From positions 105,071,198-105,135,197 of the forward strand of contig JAAALK010000079.1 in assembly GCA_019279435.1 (NCBI GenBank): 64,000 nucleotides of DNA, given 5' to 3'. The translations under genes and the position numbers were made by a program. Position 1 is the stretch's first letter. Each line of letters opens with the position of its first letter. This DNA is from Zizania palustris. Lineage: Eukaryota > Streptophyta > Magnoliopsida > Poales > Poaceae. Below the pieces are notes generated by a model, which did not search any database, had not been told where the DNA came from, and saw only the letters and a list, made by a program, of their open reading frames with translations. Shown piece after piece: positions 44,841-56,222 of the stretch.

Positions 44841-45874
44841 AGCAAGCGCAGAAGCTAGCCGGGCGCTTAGCTGCACTAGGCCGATTTTTGGCAAAATCAG
44901 CTGAAAAAAGCTTGCCCATCTTTAAGGCGCTCCAGGGCTCCAAAACATTCGAGTGGACCTCCGAGTGTCAGAGCTGCTTCGACCAAATAAAAGAGTACCT
45001 CTTCGGCCTCGTAGCCCTCACCACGCCTCAAGTCGGCAGTCCCCTTCTAGTCTACCTCGCCACCTTCGGTGGCGCGGCGAGCGCTACCCTTGTCCAGGAA
45101 GAGGAGCTCGGCGGGAAGTTGGTGCAGCGCCCTGTCTACTTCGTGTCCGAAGCCCTCTCCAGAGCCAAGGCGTGATACTCCGAGCTTGAGAAGGTGGCAT
45201 ATGCTCTTGTCATGGCGTCCCGGAAGCTTTGGCACTACTTCCTCGCTCACGATGTCATCATCCCAACTGCCTACCCGCTCGGCGACATGTTCCGACACAA
45301 GGATGCCACCGGCCATATCGGGAAATGGGCGGTGGAGTTGGCCCCATTCAGGATCTCCTTCGTCGCCCGAACCGCCATCAAGTCTCAAATCCTCGCCGAC
45401 TTCGTCGCTGAATGGACATTGGCGTCTGATCATGCCAACACCGAAGCAGGAGAGGGGGTTTGGACCGTCTATTTGGATGGTGCCTACCAGGCTTCGGGGG
45501 CTAGGGGCGGAGCGGTTGTTGTCTCCCCCTCCGGCCAACAGGCCTCGTACTCTGCTCGGCTAAAATTCAAGGCTACCAACAACATCGCTGAATACGAAGG
45601 GGTCCTCTTGGGCCTCCGCAAGGCGCACGCGCTCGGAGCCGCCCACGTCGTCGTCAAGACAGATTCCCAAGTCGTCGCCGGGCATATCAACAAGAGTTTC
45701 CAGGCTTGGCACCCGGACCTTGCCTCCTACCTCGAAGCCATCCGAAGATTTGAAGCATCCTTCAAAGGGATATCCGTTCAAAGCATTCCGCGAAGCGAAA
45801 ACTGCCAAGTCGACGCCCTCACCAAAGCCGGAGCTGGAGGCCAAGCCAAACCACCGGGCACCTTCTTCGAATAA
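44837..45874 (+). pseudogene. C RNase H region
   Basis: RT-linked part to TGA near 45173, then AYALVMASRKLWHYFLAHD, DVIIPTAYPLGDMF and the second RNase H VYLDGAYQASGARGGAV (Ser to Leu before the first Asp), NIAEYEGVLLGL, VKTDSQVVAGHI. It ends at TAA 45872-45874. Confidence 0.87.
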
Positions 45875-45937
45875 ATTACCCAGCCTTCGGCGCCTCTCCG
45901 TGGCGAAGCATCAACCCCCGCACTAGCCGAACCTCCA

Positions 45938-47194
45938 GTGTCACCTCGGCCAGCTCCAGTTCTTTGCACGGTTAGTGACGATTGGTGGGAGCCCATCCTG
46001 CGAACACTCGCCGGCGACGCGGGCGGTCGTCCTGGTCTGGACCAAGCGCGGCTCCAGCTCCGTGCCAGGTCCTTCCAAGTCATCGATGGCATCTTATACA
46101 AGTCAGGGGTGTGTTCCCCGCTGCTTCGATGCATCTCGCACTCGGACGGTGTGGCCATGCTCCGAGAAATCCATGAGGGGTTGTGCGGAAGCCATCTGGC
46201 ACCTCGGGCACTTGTCGGCAAAGCCCTCCGACAAGGAGTGTACTGGCCCACAATCGTTACCAATGCTGAAGCCTTGGTCCGTACTTGCCAAGGGTGCCAA
46301 TGGATGGGGCGGCGGAATCACCGACCCCTGGTCGGCCTGCAGCCCATTCCACCTGTGTGGCCGTTGGCTCGGTGGGGAATGGACCTCATTGGACCATTCC
46401 CTAGAGCAAAAGGCAATCTGCGTTTCGCTGTCGTCGCTGTCGAATATTTCTCTAAGTGGGTCGAAGCCGATCCGCTGGCTTCCATCACATCCCGGAGCGT
46501 TCAAAAATTCTTCTGGCAGAACATCGTTTTCCGCTTCGGAGTACCCAGGCAGCTCACCTTGGATAATGGCACGCAGTTCGACGCTGGGGCTTTCAAGACA
46601 TTCTGCGACGAATTGGGAGTCCAGCTCTGTTTCGCAGCAGTTCGGCATCCCCAGTTCAATGGGGCTGTGGAGCGGGCTAATGGACACATACTCTCAGGCC
46701 TCAATAAATGCATCGTAGGCCTCGACAAAGGATTATGGCCTGAAGAGCTGCCGAAAATCCTGTGGTCCATCCGGACCACCCCTTCCCGAGCTACCGGGTT
46801 CACCCCGTTTCGGGTCCTATTTGGCGACGAAGCAATGACCCCAACGGAGCTTCGAGCCGGTTCGCTACGCGCCATAGCACCCGAAGCCGATCAAGAGCGC
46901 GCCGTCTCCCTCGACCTGGCCGAAGAGACGCGGCTACGAGCCGTTGCCAACCTCTCCTAGTATCAGAAGCAAACAAAGGCATGGTATGACCCCAAAGTCA
47001 AGCACAGCGAGTTCCAGCCAGGGCACCTCGTTTTACGCGCGGTGGCCGCCCCGACGAAGCTGGGCAACAAGTGGGAGGGACCGTACATCGTGACCGGCTC
47101 TGGACGCCCGGGATCCTACCGACTCGCTACCTTGGAAGGCGAAGAATTGAAGCATACTTGGCATGCGGAGCACCTGAAGCGTTATTTCGCATGA
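45938..47194 (+). pseudogene. C integrase (core open, one stop before the C-terminal module)
   Basis: All integrase residues are present: H-H-C-C in EIHEGLCGSH ... CQGCQW, and WGMDLIGPFP, LDNGTQFD, NGAVERANG. The frame is open from 45938 to TAG 46958-46960 (NLS-stop-YQKQ), then continues in frame to KWEGPYIV ... AEHLKRYFA and TGA 47192-47194. It is the best-kept coding part of C but detached from gag-pol by upstream stops. Confidence 0.88.
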
Positions 47195-47334
47195 TTTCAT
47201 GAGTGTATTCCGCCACTGGCCGGTGCCGGCTACTCTTGTATCTAATCTCCAAATTAATAAAACTATTAAGGTGAATGTCTTTGACCAATGTGGACGCACC
47301 ACGGTACTAAAGCATAGTTTCACCAGGCAACCGG
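47195..47334 (+). other. C spacer after pol
   Basis: Non-coding; similar to 5340-5483 in B, including a GCACCACGGTACTAAA block. Confidence 0.55.
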
Positions 47335-47820
47335 GTTCCGAGCTCCGGCTCGACGCACCCCCGCTATAGGGTTCCGAGCTCCGGCTCGACGCGCCCTAAT
47401 CTGGGTTCCGAGCTCCGGCTCGACGCACCCTCGACCTCAGGTTCCGAGCTCCGGCTCGACGCGCCCTAAACCGGGTTCCGATCTCCGGCTCGATGCACCC
47501 TCGACCTCGGGTTCCGAGCTCCGGCTCGACGCGCCATAAACCGGGTTCCAAGCTCCGGCTCGACGCACCCTCAACCCCGGCCTCCGAGCTCTGGCTCGAC
47601 ACGCCCTAAACCGGGTTCCGAGCTCCGTCTCGACGCACCCTCGACATCGGGTTCCGAGCTCTGGCTCTACGCGTCCTAATCCGGGTTCCGAGCTACGGCT
47701 CGACGCACCCTCAAAACCGGTTTCCGAGCTCCGGCTCGACGCGCCCTAAATCGGGTTCTGAGCTCCGGCTCGACGCACCCTCAGAATTGGCTTCCAAGCC
47801 CTGGCTCGATGCACCCTCAG
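47335..47820 (+). repeat. C tandem repeat, about 14 units of about 36 bp, alternating two types
   Basis: The core GAGCTCCGGCTCGACGC is shared with B's array. Units mostly alternate between GACGCACCCTC-type and GACGCGCCCTAA-type ends, so the larger period is a dimer of about 70 bp. It lies between integrase and antisense gene as in A and B. Confidence 0.93.
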
Positions 47821-47989
47821 TCGAGTTTCGCGCTACTGCCTGAAGTACCCTAACCCATTCAGTACAACTTCCTCATTCCGCCTTACTCCTAGCCAATTCG
47901 CGCCCAGCCGGCAAGCCGCCTACCCGCAAAGGAGGGGAGGGGGAAAGGATCAAGGAGAAAGGCTTCGACTACATGCATTTGTCAATACA

Positions 47990-50900
47990 AAATGTAGCGT
48001 ACAACATTCATTACACATCATGAGCAGGAAAGAAGGATTAAGAGAAGTCTTCATCCAAGCCAAGCAGGAACCGGAGGCCCCCTTGGTCGGACGAACCACC
48101 CGGGCCGGAGCTCGCCCTAGCTTGGGACCCCGGCACGGCTCGCGTGGACTTCTCCTTCCTCTTCTGCCTTTTCTCCTCCTTCTATTGGGCACGGAAGGTC
48201 AGTTGATCTTCTTGAAGTTGGGCCCAGCTGCGCAGGTTGCCTCCATCGGGAGGCATGCCGTCCGGAGCAGCTTCCGTGTCGCACCAATCCACCGCTTCAG
48301 GAGACAAAGACGGGGCTCGAGGCTCTCTCTCTTCTTCCTTGACAAGGTTCAGAACCCCTTGAAGAATGTTAGGGTCTGCGTGCCCATCGCTACCACGAGG
48401 TAGGGCGAAGCGCGCGGGTCGATTCGCCCTCAAGGCTTTGAGAATAGCCCATTGGTGCCGAAGAGCGTCGTCAAGCTTGAGTACCTCGACATCGCAATCA
48501 CAAGCATGTACACCCTGAGTAACACCCAAAAAGGTACTCTTTATTATTATATGGATAAGTCTCTAACGCTATTACAGGGTGCGCAACACGAGGGGCTTAA
48601 GGAAATTACATCTTCGGGTCCGGCTGGCGTGCCGAGGCCGAAGGCTTCGAAGGGGCCGGAGGGCCGGCATGAAGTGCCTCCTCCAGCCAGGCTCTGATCG
48701 CTCTGGGCCCTCGACTTGCCAAGTCACTTTAAGCGCTCTCCAAGATTGGGCCACGGTCGGACTCGGCGACCGAAGGTGATCCCCTGCGAAGGTGACCGGA
48801 TGCAGGCTCGAGGATGAAGGAAGAGGGAGGCCGGAAGTCTCGAGGTGTTGGAGAATCCCAAAGGAGGCCACCCGAGATGATACCTCACAGTAGTTCGATA
48901 CGGTGAGGTTTATTTGCCGGACGGCGGACTGGATAAACTTTATCCGGTGGGCTAGGGCCTCCCGGGCGATGTCGAACGCACCACACCCGGTGCCATAGCA
49001 CGCCAGCGTCTTCCGGAGGGACACCGCGGTGTCAGCCGCCGTCTTCTCCCCCTCGGAGGGACACCTGGAGGTCAGCCTCGGCCCGCTCCAGCTGGAGTAC
49101 TCGGGCTTCGAGGGCCTTGGCGTTAGCTGCTACCTTTCGGAGCTCGTCCATCTCTGAGACTTGAGCCCGAAGCATGGAGACCTCGCATTCGAGTCGCTCC
49201 GCCTCCGCGGCTCGGGACTGGAGCACCTCCGCCTCGGCGGCTCGTGCCCGAAGGGCGTCGACCTCTGCTTCGAGCTCGTCCGCTCGGGCAGCCCGAGCCC
49301 AGAGCCCTTCCAGCTCCACGACGCGAGCCTTGAGGGAGTCAACCTCCGCTACCTGGACTTCCAGTGCTTTGGTCCTAGCAGCCCGGAGGCGAAGGCCTTC
49401 AATCTCCGCCGCCTCCTTGTGGGCCAGCCTCTCGGCGGCGTTCACTCGGGCGGAAAGCCCCGAAGCGTCGTTTTCACGGCGGTGGCGTTCGGAGAGCAGG
49501 GAGAGTAGGGACCGCTGCGCCAGTGCGACTACCTACGCACAAAGTGGTGAATCAGAAAAAAGAAAGGTTGGAAGCCCGCCGAGAGGCACTTCGAGGAAAA
49601 TACCTGGCTTGCGGCGCTCTCAATAGCTCGACCGAGCTCCAGTCCATCCGTCAGCCCAAGCTCGTCTATCACCGGAGCCTCGCGCAGGTGCAAGTAATAG
49701 TCGTGGACCAGAGCCACCTTGGACGCGAAGCCCTCGCCTTCCGCCAAGTAGGGGCGCAGAAGGGGTATGCTAGAACGTTCACCCCGCGTGCTGGAGGGGG
49801 CCTGAGGCCGGGTCCCTTTGCCTTGGGTAGCCTCCGGAGAAGCCTACTCGGTGGCCCTAGTCTCCACCCCGCCTCGTGGCCCCGAGGCCCCCGCCGCGTT
49901 CGCGGGGGCCCCGGACCTCGCGTCAGCATCATCCTCAGAGGGCGGAACAACTGGATCGGCGGCCCGGATGGAGGTACCTGCTTGAGCAAGCAAGGGTTAA
50001 GAGCAAGAATACCCGGCACTTTAGGAAGAGATTGGGCAAGCTAGCGTACCTTCGTCTGCGGCCTCAACGAAGTCCCCCGAAGGCTGTCCGTGCCCCGAAG
50101 GGCTCAGCCGATAGAACAAGTTGTCTATCGAGTTAACCGGGGAACCGGCCGCCACCGCGGCGAGCTCAGCCTCCACGTTGGCACTCCCTTCGATGGTGCC
50201 GAGCGGGTCAGCCAGCCCCCCACGGTCCAGACTATCCATCTCCCTCGCCCCCAAGAGCTGGCGGAGACCCCCTACGAAGCTGGCTCGTGAGAGGGAGCGG
50301 CCCTGGGGGGCACCGTCGTCTCAATGACTGGCGTCTCCTGCCCAGTCCCCAAAGCAGGCGTCGAAAGGTCCGAAGGAGGGAGAGCGTCTCCAGTTCCCTC
50401 GGTGCCCGGCCGGACCGATTGGCTCGGGTCCGAACCTGTAGGGGGGTCCTCTGACTCCGACCGGGCCCCCTCGCTAGAGCACCCCCATTCGGAGTGGGAG
50501 GCCGAGGAGTGACTCAGAGAAAGCCTCCGCGAGCCTTTCACCACCTTCTTCTTCTTTGGGGGCACCGAGGGGAGAGACCACCATCAGGATCGGCCACTTT
50601 CCTCTTCGAAATGGCCCGAAGGGCCTCCCCTTCCGGAAGAGGCGGAGGCGGGAGCTCGAGCGCTGCTCACACTCTGTTGGATCATTCCCAGGAGCCCACC
50701 AGCTCCAGCCGCCGAGTGTATTCGGCTTGAGTGGGGATTCCAACGATCCGCTCTGCCATGCGGGCCACCTCCTCGGGCGTCCGGGCGACGAGCGATCCTG
50801 CATTCGAGGGTCAGGGCCGGTGCACCCTCCGAATGCGGTAGAAGGGAGCAAATCTAAAGAGCACGAACGCTTACCGAGCTATCGGGAGAGCTCCGCCGAT

Positions 50901-51764
50901 GTCAACCCGTCCTGGCTACTCCGCAGCGATGCCGGCCATTCCTCCTTCAGCGAAGGGATTTTGAGGGCCACGAACTCCTCCGCCAGGTCCCGCATGCTCA
51001 TCTGGTGGGTGACAATCTGGAGGAGTTGAATCCTCGCAGAGACCGAGCCGGTGCTGGCCCCGATGCGCGCCTCCCTCCGGAACCATATATGGCGCGGAGG
51101 CCCGGCGAGCCCGGAGTCAAGTCCCACGCGGACGTAGAACCAGCGGTTCACCCACTTGGAGTACCACCTCTTGTTGGTGGCTTTCGCCGGAAAGGAATCC
51201 GCATACTTCCTCCAGAGCTGGAAGTTGATGCTCCCGAAGGCCAGAATCTGGCCCCCCTTCTTCTTCGGCTGACAGAGGGCCTCGTGCATCTGCGCGAAGA
51301 CCTCCGCCCTCCCCTCGCAGCCTTCGGCGCGCATGGCCCACTCGAAAATAGCGAGGTGGGCCACGGCGTTCGGGGACAGCTACGGGAGCTCCAGATGGAA
51401 GGCATCCAGCACCCCGGCGAGGAGCTCCGAAGAAGGAAACCCCAACCCCGCGTCAAAGAAGGCATCGAAGACGATGACCTATCCTTCCCGCGGCTGTGGG
51501 ACCGATTCCCGGCCTGGCTTCCTCGCTGGCGCTTCGGGGCCAAGGCGGCCCCTGGTCACTTGCTCGATAGACACGTCTGTGCATGCCGACGGCCTGAGCT
51601 CTAGAGTTTGCTCCCGAAACCCCTCCGAAGCGGGGCGGAGCTCCCGCGAGTCACGTGCCTCTCTAGGACCAGACATCGTCGCGGCCGCTGCTGCTGCCGC
51701 CGCCATTTGGCGCCGCAAGAAACGAGGATCCACTGCCATGGTAGGGGCTACACCCTTCACCATG
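47990..51764 (-). pseudogene. C antisense gene (decayed)
   Basis: Minus strand from ATG 51764 (MVKGVAPTMAVDPRFLRRQ). Exon 1 ends at donor 50874-50873 and exon 2 starts at 50797, the same splice positions as A and D. Stops fall near 51479, 51384 and 50879 within exon 1. Exon 2 has the ELVGSWE-like block then serine-rich stretches; the exon at about 49500-48580 is the coiled coil (RARAAEAEVLQSRAAEAERL) and a later one (48529-48182 frame) ends LRSWAQLQEDQLTFRAQ at a TAG, after which the frame stays open for about 60 codons. Same gene as in A, B and D. Confidence 0.78.
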
Positions 51765-51877
51765 GCGAAAGGAGACAAGGAAGAAGCAAGAGCTCAAAGA
51801 GCAGGCGCTTGTTGTCGAGAGCAAGGAGAGAGAGCTGGACAAGTGGGCAGGGGAGGCTTAACCGGAGTAGCAGGGGC

Positions 51878-51884
51878 TATTTAA
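51878..51884 (-). promoter_or_regulatory. TATA-like box of C antisense gene
   Basis: GCTTAAATAGCCCC on the minus strand, 114 bp upstream of the ATG at 51764; matches B and D. Confidence 0.55.
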
Positions 51885-52372
51885 GCACAAAGGATGCCAC
51901 CGGTCCACCTTCCTTCCACTCAGTGCGCGCGCGTAACGGTCGCGCTGCGTTCACATTTAAGGTCCAACTGGCGCATTGGGCGCGCTAGTCCCTAACGGCA
52001 CGCCTCCCCGGTGTCTCCTGCATGCCTGCCGCATTAACTGCGCCAAGTAACGCTTTGCCTAACCTCCTCGGGCGCCGGTACCTGGCGGTCAAAGGTGTTT
52101 GGGCGCCCGCGCAACCGGTCAAACTTCTCCCTCCGAAAAGAGGGGGAGTGTTCGACCTACCGGGGGTGCCCCGAAATTGGCTCCCGGCTACCGGAGTCCC
52201 GGGCGCCCGGTGGTCTCGAAGCACCTCCGGATCGATCGGGGGGGATCGCTTCGCAGCCAGATCCGGCGCCTCTGTGTAAGTCGCTTCTCTTACAAAAGTT
52301 ATCGGAATTATCATATGCACTTTCACCCTCTTTTATGCAGGGCTCTCGAAGAGGGAAGAAGCGAGGGGCTAC
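51885..52372 (+). other. C region between antisense promoter and 3' LTR, with polypurine tract
   Basis: No gene. Ends GAAGCGAGGGGCTAC before the LTR, the polypurine tract of this family. Confidence 0.65.
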
Positions 52373-53019
52373 TGTTGGGGGAGATAATCCCGATGACCGC
52401 AGGGGAGCGAGAAGGCCTGTACGGCTCTGGAGGGAATCTGCTATTGGGAGACCCGAAGCCCCATGCCGGAGGGACTTGGACCTCTGGGCAAGGAAGCCGA
52501 AGGCCTTCGGGGGCTCCGGGGTGCACCGGAGAGGTCCTCAGGGAAGGAGCGATCAGGCAGAAGCCGGAGGCCACCCTCCGGACTGAAGATGCCGGGAGGC
52601 CGCCCCCCAAGGCCTGGATGCCGAAGGTGTCCCTCCGGACCGAGCAGCGGCCTCGGAGAGGGGCTTGGCGGAAAGAAGACCAATCAAGCCTACTAGGGGA
52701 CAGGATCGTGATTGTCTGCATTGTGTCGGGCGGCTCAGGCAACGCCCAACACGGCTGATACGCTGTCAGAGCCGAATCTTCCTGTCTGTACTGTATGGAG
52801 TCCGTTTTGTCTGTACTACGCGGGGTCTGTTTTGTCTATACTGTTGACCAGTGTCCGGTCGAGTAGCGGTTGGTAGGCTGGAGGCATCTGGCCCTTTAAG
52901 GCAAGGCGCCCTATAAATACCGCCACAAGCTACAGTTGTAGGACACATGATCCAAGAATACAGAACACACTGCATTCCACCACTCTCAAAACCTGCTGGT
53001 TCGATCCATCGTTCCAATA
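52373..53019 (+). repeat. C 3' LTR (647 bp)
   Basis: TGTTGGGGGAGATAATCC ... ATCGTTCCAATA. TATAAAT at 52912-52918. Near-perfect 10-bp inverted repeat in U3 (52723-52732 and 52743-52752) and repeated TGTCTGTACT motifs at about 52780-52850. Confidence 0.93.
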
Positions 53020-53024
53020 TGTAG

Positions 53025-54443
53025 TAAAGTGATAAACATAATCATTCCACAAACGCGTACCTGGTTTCGGCGTCCAGCAGGCAGCGGCTCAAGAATGTGA
53101 TGATGTACTCCTTCCCCGCCACCTCCTGGGTAACACGGCCCCAATCACGCTATCTTCAGCAGCGATGTATAGCCAAAACAGAATCCCAGCTTTAGGTGCT
53201 CTCACCACCGGTGGTGATGACAAGCACTCCTTGATCTTCTCAAAAGCACTTTGCTAGCTTGCCCCCCAAGTGAACTCGGCTTCATTTTTAGCCAGAATAT
53301 GGGGACAAAGGCATCAATCATGCCGGACAAGTTGGATATAAAGCGATGCAAATAGTTCATCTCGCCTAGAAATTTTTGTACATCCCTTTTGCACGTCAGC
53401 GCTGCAATGTTTCTAATCTTCTCAAGTCTCTTAGGATCAATTTCTATGCCTCCTTCGTGAATCATGAAATCTAAGAACTTACCTGCCGACACACCAAAAG
53501 CACACTTGAGTGGGTTCAATTTCAACCCATATTGTCGCATTCTATCAAAAGCAACCTTCAAATCGGCTAAATGGTTTCCCATAGCGTACGATTTGACCAC
53601 GACATCATCAATGTAAACTTCTAACATAACTCCTAACAAGTCATGAAAGATCAAGTTCATAGCGCGCTGGTACGTGGCACCAGCATTCTTCAAACCAAAG
53701 GTCATGACGACCCACTTGAACAAACCGATAAAACCGGGTCATCGAAAGGCAGTCTTGTAGACGTCCTCTTTGGCCATAAAGATTTGATTATACCCAGCAT
53801 TGCCATCAAGAAAACTTAGTACCTTGTGTCCTGAAGCATCGTTGATCAGCATGTCGGCTATCGGCATTGGATACTCGTCCTTTGGAGTGGCTCTGTTCAC
53901 ATCCCTGAAATCAATAAACACTCGTATCTTGCCGCTCCCTTTCTTCTCTACAGGCACGATGTTAGCAACCCATTCCGCGTACCTGCACGACCTAATAAAT
54001 TCAGCCTTGAGTAGTCGCTCCACTTCTTCCTTAACTCGGTCATATATGGGCAAGTTAAAGCGGCGGGGAGGCTGCTTATAAGGCCTAAATCCAGACTTGA
54101 TAGGCAGCCGATGCTCCACGAGCTCGCGGCTTATCCCTGGCATCTCGCAATACTCCCATGCTAAACAATCGACATACGTCCGAAGTAATTTTATTACTTT
54201 AGCCTTTTCATCGGGCTGTAAATGTTGGTTTACAAAAGTCGGCCTTGGGATGCTGCCATTACCTATGTCAACTTCTTCCAAGGGGTCAGCCGACGCAAAA
54301 CCTTGTCCTAATTTATCTACTTCGCTAAAGTCCCCGATGGCCTCGGCAATACCGTCTTTATTAGACCAATATTGCTCCACGCGAGGCTTTAGCCAATCTA
54401 GATTACTCTTGCTAGACATGACTATTAATATAAAAATAGTCAT
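53025..54443 (-). pseudogene. O reverse transcriptase and start of RNase H
   Basis: Minus strand. Reads RVFIDFRDVNRATPKDEYPM, LSFLDGNAGYNQIFM, TFGLKNAGATYQRAM, LEVYIDDVVVKS, GLKLNPLKCAFGV. One in-frame TGA at 53736-53738 (in AFR-stop-PGFIGLFKW). After a shift near 53210 the RNase H start (LYIAAEDSVIGAVL) runs to the insertion of C at 53024 and continues at 25718. Confidence 0.88.
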
Positions 54444-55306
54444 GTTACTCCAGCTGGCTTTATAGACACCGGTACAAAACGTCCCCCAGATACGCTAACA
54501 AAATCATAATCCAAAAGATCTCTACCTAACAAACACTCTACTTTGTTATGGACGGCGTCAACCGATACATCGGCCAATGCTACTTGGGACGAAGTATCCG
54601 CGGGAATGTTCTCCACCTCATCGCCGTCCCATTGTATCAGGCACTGGTGTAGAGTAGAAGGAATGCAACAATTCGCGTGAATCCAGTCGCACTCGAGTAG
54701 TACACTATAATTACCTTGCACGTCGACGACGAAAAATGCTGTTGGCAACGTCTTGTTGCCCACCGTGAACTCCATAGAGAGTACGCCCTTGGCCTCGGAG
54801 CTCTCGCCGTTGAAGCCGTTGAGCATCAAGTTTGTCTTCTTCAGGTCATCCTCATCCCTACCAAGCTTTTTCAACAACGAGTAAGGCATTAAGTTAACAG
54901 TGGCACCGCCATCGACGAGCATTCGAGAAATCGGCTTTCCATCGATGTGACCTCTGATGTAGTGAGGTTTTAGATGGCGAGCCGAGTCCTCGGGCTTGTC
55001 GAAGATGGCGTTGCATGGACCGAGGTTCAATTGAGCGACCTCGACCTCGTCCTCTGGTAGGGCGAACTCGGCGGGCAGCATGACGATGTTGATGTCCATC
55101 ACCTGGGGTGCGCGCCCTTCAGAGATGGGCCAGTAATCGTCGTCGAGCATGTCGTCATCATCGTCGCTCGGACTAGGAGCCAGGTTGGTTATCTCAACCG
55201 GCTTCTCCCTCCATACCTGTTTTGTAGCTGGCTGAGGGTGGATTTCTTCGAAGATAGCGTCGCGGTCGACCTCAGCTTCCCTCTCGCTCATCTCCTGTGC
55301 CCGTAG
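54440..55306 (-). pseudogene. O aspartic protease region
   Basis: Minus-strand frame with the protease signature MLVDGGATVNLMPYSLLKKL (about 54925-54866), and VVDVQGNYSVLLECDWIHA downstream. Open from 55291 to 54440 and in frame with the segment before it, separated by TGA 55307-55309 where related proteins are likely to have Arg (RLQ-stop-LRAQEM). Confidence 0.82.
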
Positions 55307-56222
55307 TCATTGTAGGCGTCTCTTCTGTGATTTGGACATGCCTAGAGGTATCCAAGATGGCTGTGGCTTGGTGCCGGGTGCCACTGTTTGGCTTCCCTTA
55401 ATCCTGGTCAAAGTGGTACTATGCCCTTCGGCCTTGTGCACCCTTTGTTCGGAGGGGGCTTTGCTGCGAACCCCGACAGACGGACAGGACTCATTCAGCC
55501 AACCGAAACAGGCTTCGGTGCAGAGCTCGGCCGAAGCATGGGACTTACCTCCGTCAGACCTCGGTGAGAAAGTCTTCGGGATTGGGACCTCCTGAGACCC
55601 AACTCTGATGGTGATGGCTTCGGACTCCCTGACGTCGGCCTCCGTGTGCTCGCACCCTTCGGCTTCGCTCCACATTGTCTGATTCGGAGGCACCACAGAC
55701 ATTCTGTGGATGATGCCCCCTCCGCTGCGTCTGTTTGCCCCTGCCATCCATAATACTACGAAGGAAAACAAGGCATAGTGTTAGGTTGTGGATGGTATCC
55801 TGACCCGAATATGTACGGAGCCCACAGGGTCCCCGCCCAGTCATATGGTGGAGGCATCAGTGGCTCTAGTGGACTTGTCTGCTGTGAGCCGAACCCATTA
55901 CCCGGAGAGGGGTTCGACAGAGTTGATGGTATCTCGGACCACACCAGCGAAGGGTCCTGCTGGGACGGAGGTACGTTCAGCCAGTGCGGGCCGAAGCCTC
56001 CCATCGGAGAAGTCCAACGCTATGTGGGGTTCGGCCATTGGGGGCCGAAGTTGTTGTATAGAGGCCCCGACCACTGGGGCTCGAAGCCACTGTACGGGGG
56101 ATTCAACCATTGTGGCTCGGAAACACCGTGCGGAGTATCAGGCCACCGTGGCCCGAAGCCTCCGTGCGGAGGGTCCTCCTGCTTCGGTCCGAAGCTACCC
56201 TCCAAGAGCCCCAGACCCTTCG
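55307..56222 (-). pseudogene. O Gag-protease linker, with Pro/Trp-rich repeats
   Basis: Two parts: a frame 55771-55307 (ending KSQKRRLQ) and, at about 56205-55900, a proline and tryptophan rich stretch of repeated FGPQWP / FEPQWSGP / SEPQWLNP motifs about 12 residues apart. Not recognised as a known domain; probably a low-complexity part of the polyprotein. Confidence 0.6.

Larger units (their letters stand above)
25719..53019 (+). mobile_element. Element C: Tat-lineage gypsy element inserted in O, split by D
   Basis: Flanks CGTAG (25714-25718) and TGTAG (53020-53024) are the duplication with one C-to-T change. The last LTR base pair is TA instead of CA, another C-to-T. Order: truncated 5' LTR, gag, PR, RT (split by D), RNase H, INT, tandem repeats, antisense gene, PPT, 3' LTR. 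Without D it is about 11.3 kb. It has in-frame stops in gag, PR, RNase H and INT, so it is not autonomous. Confidence 0.93.
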
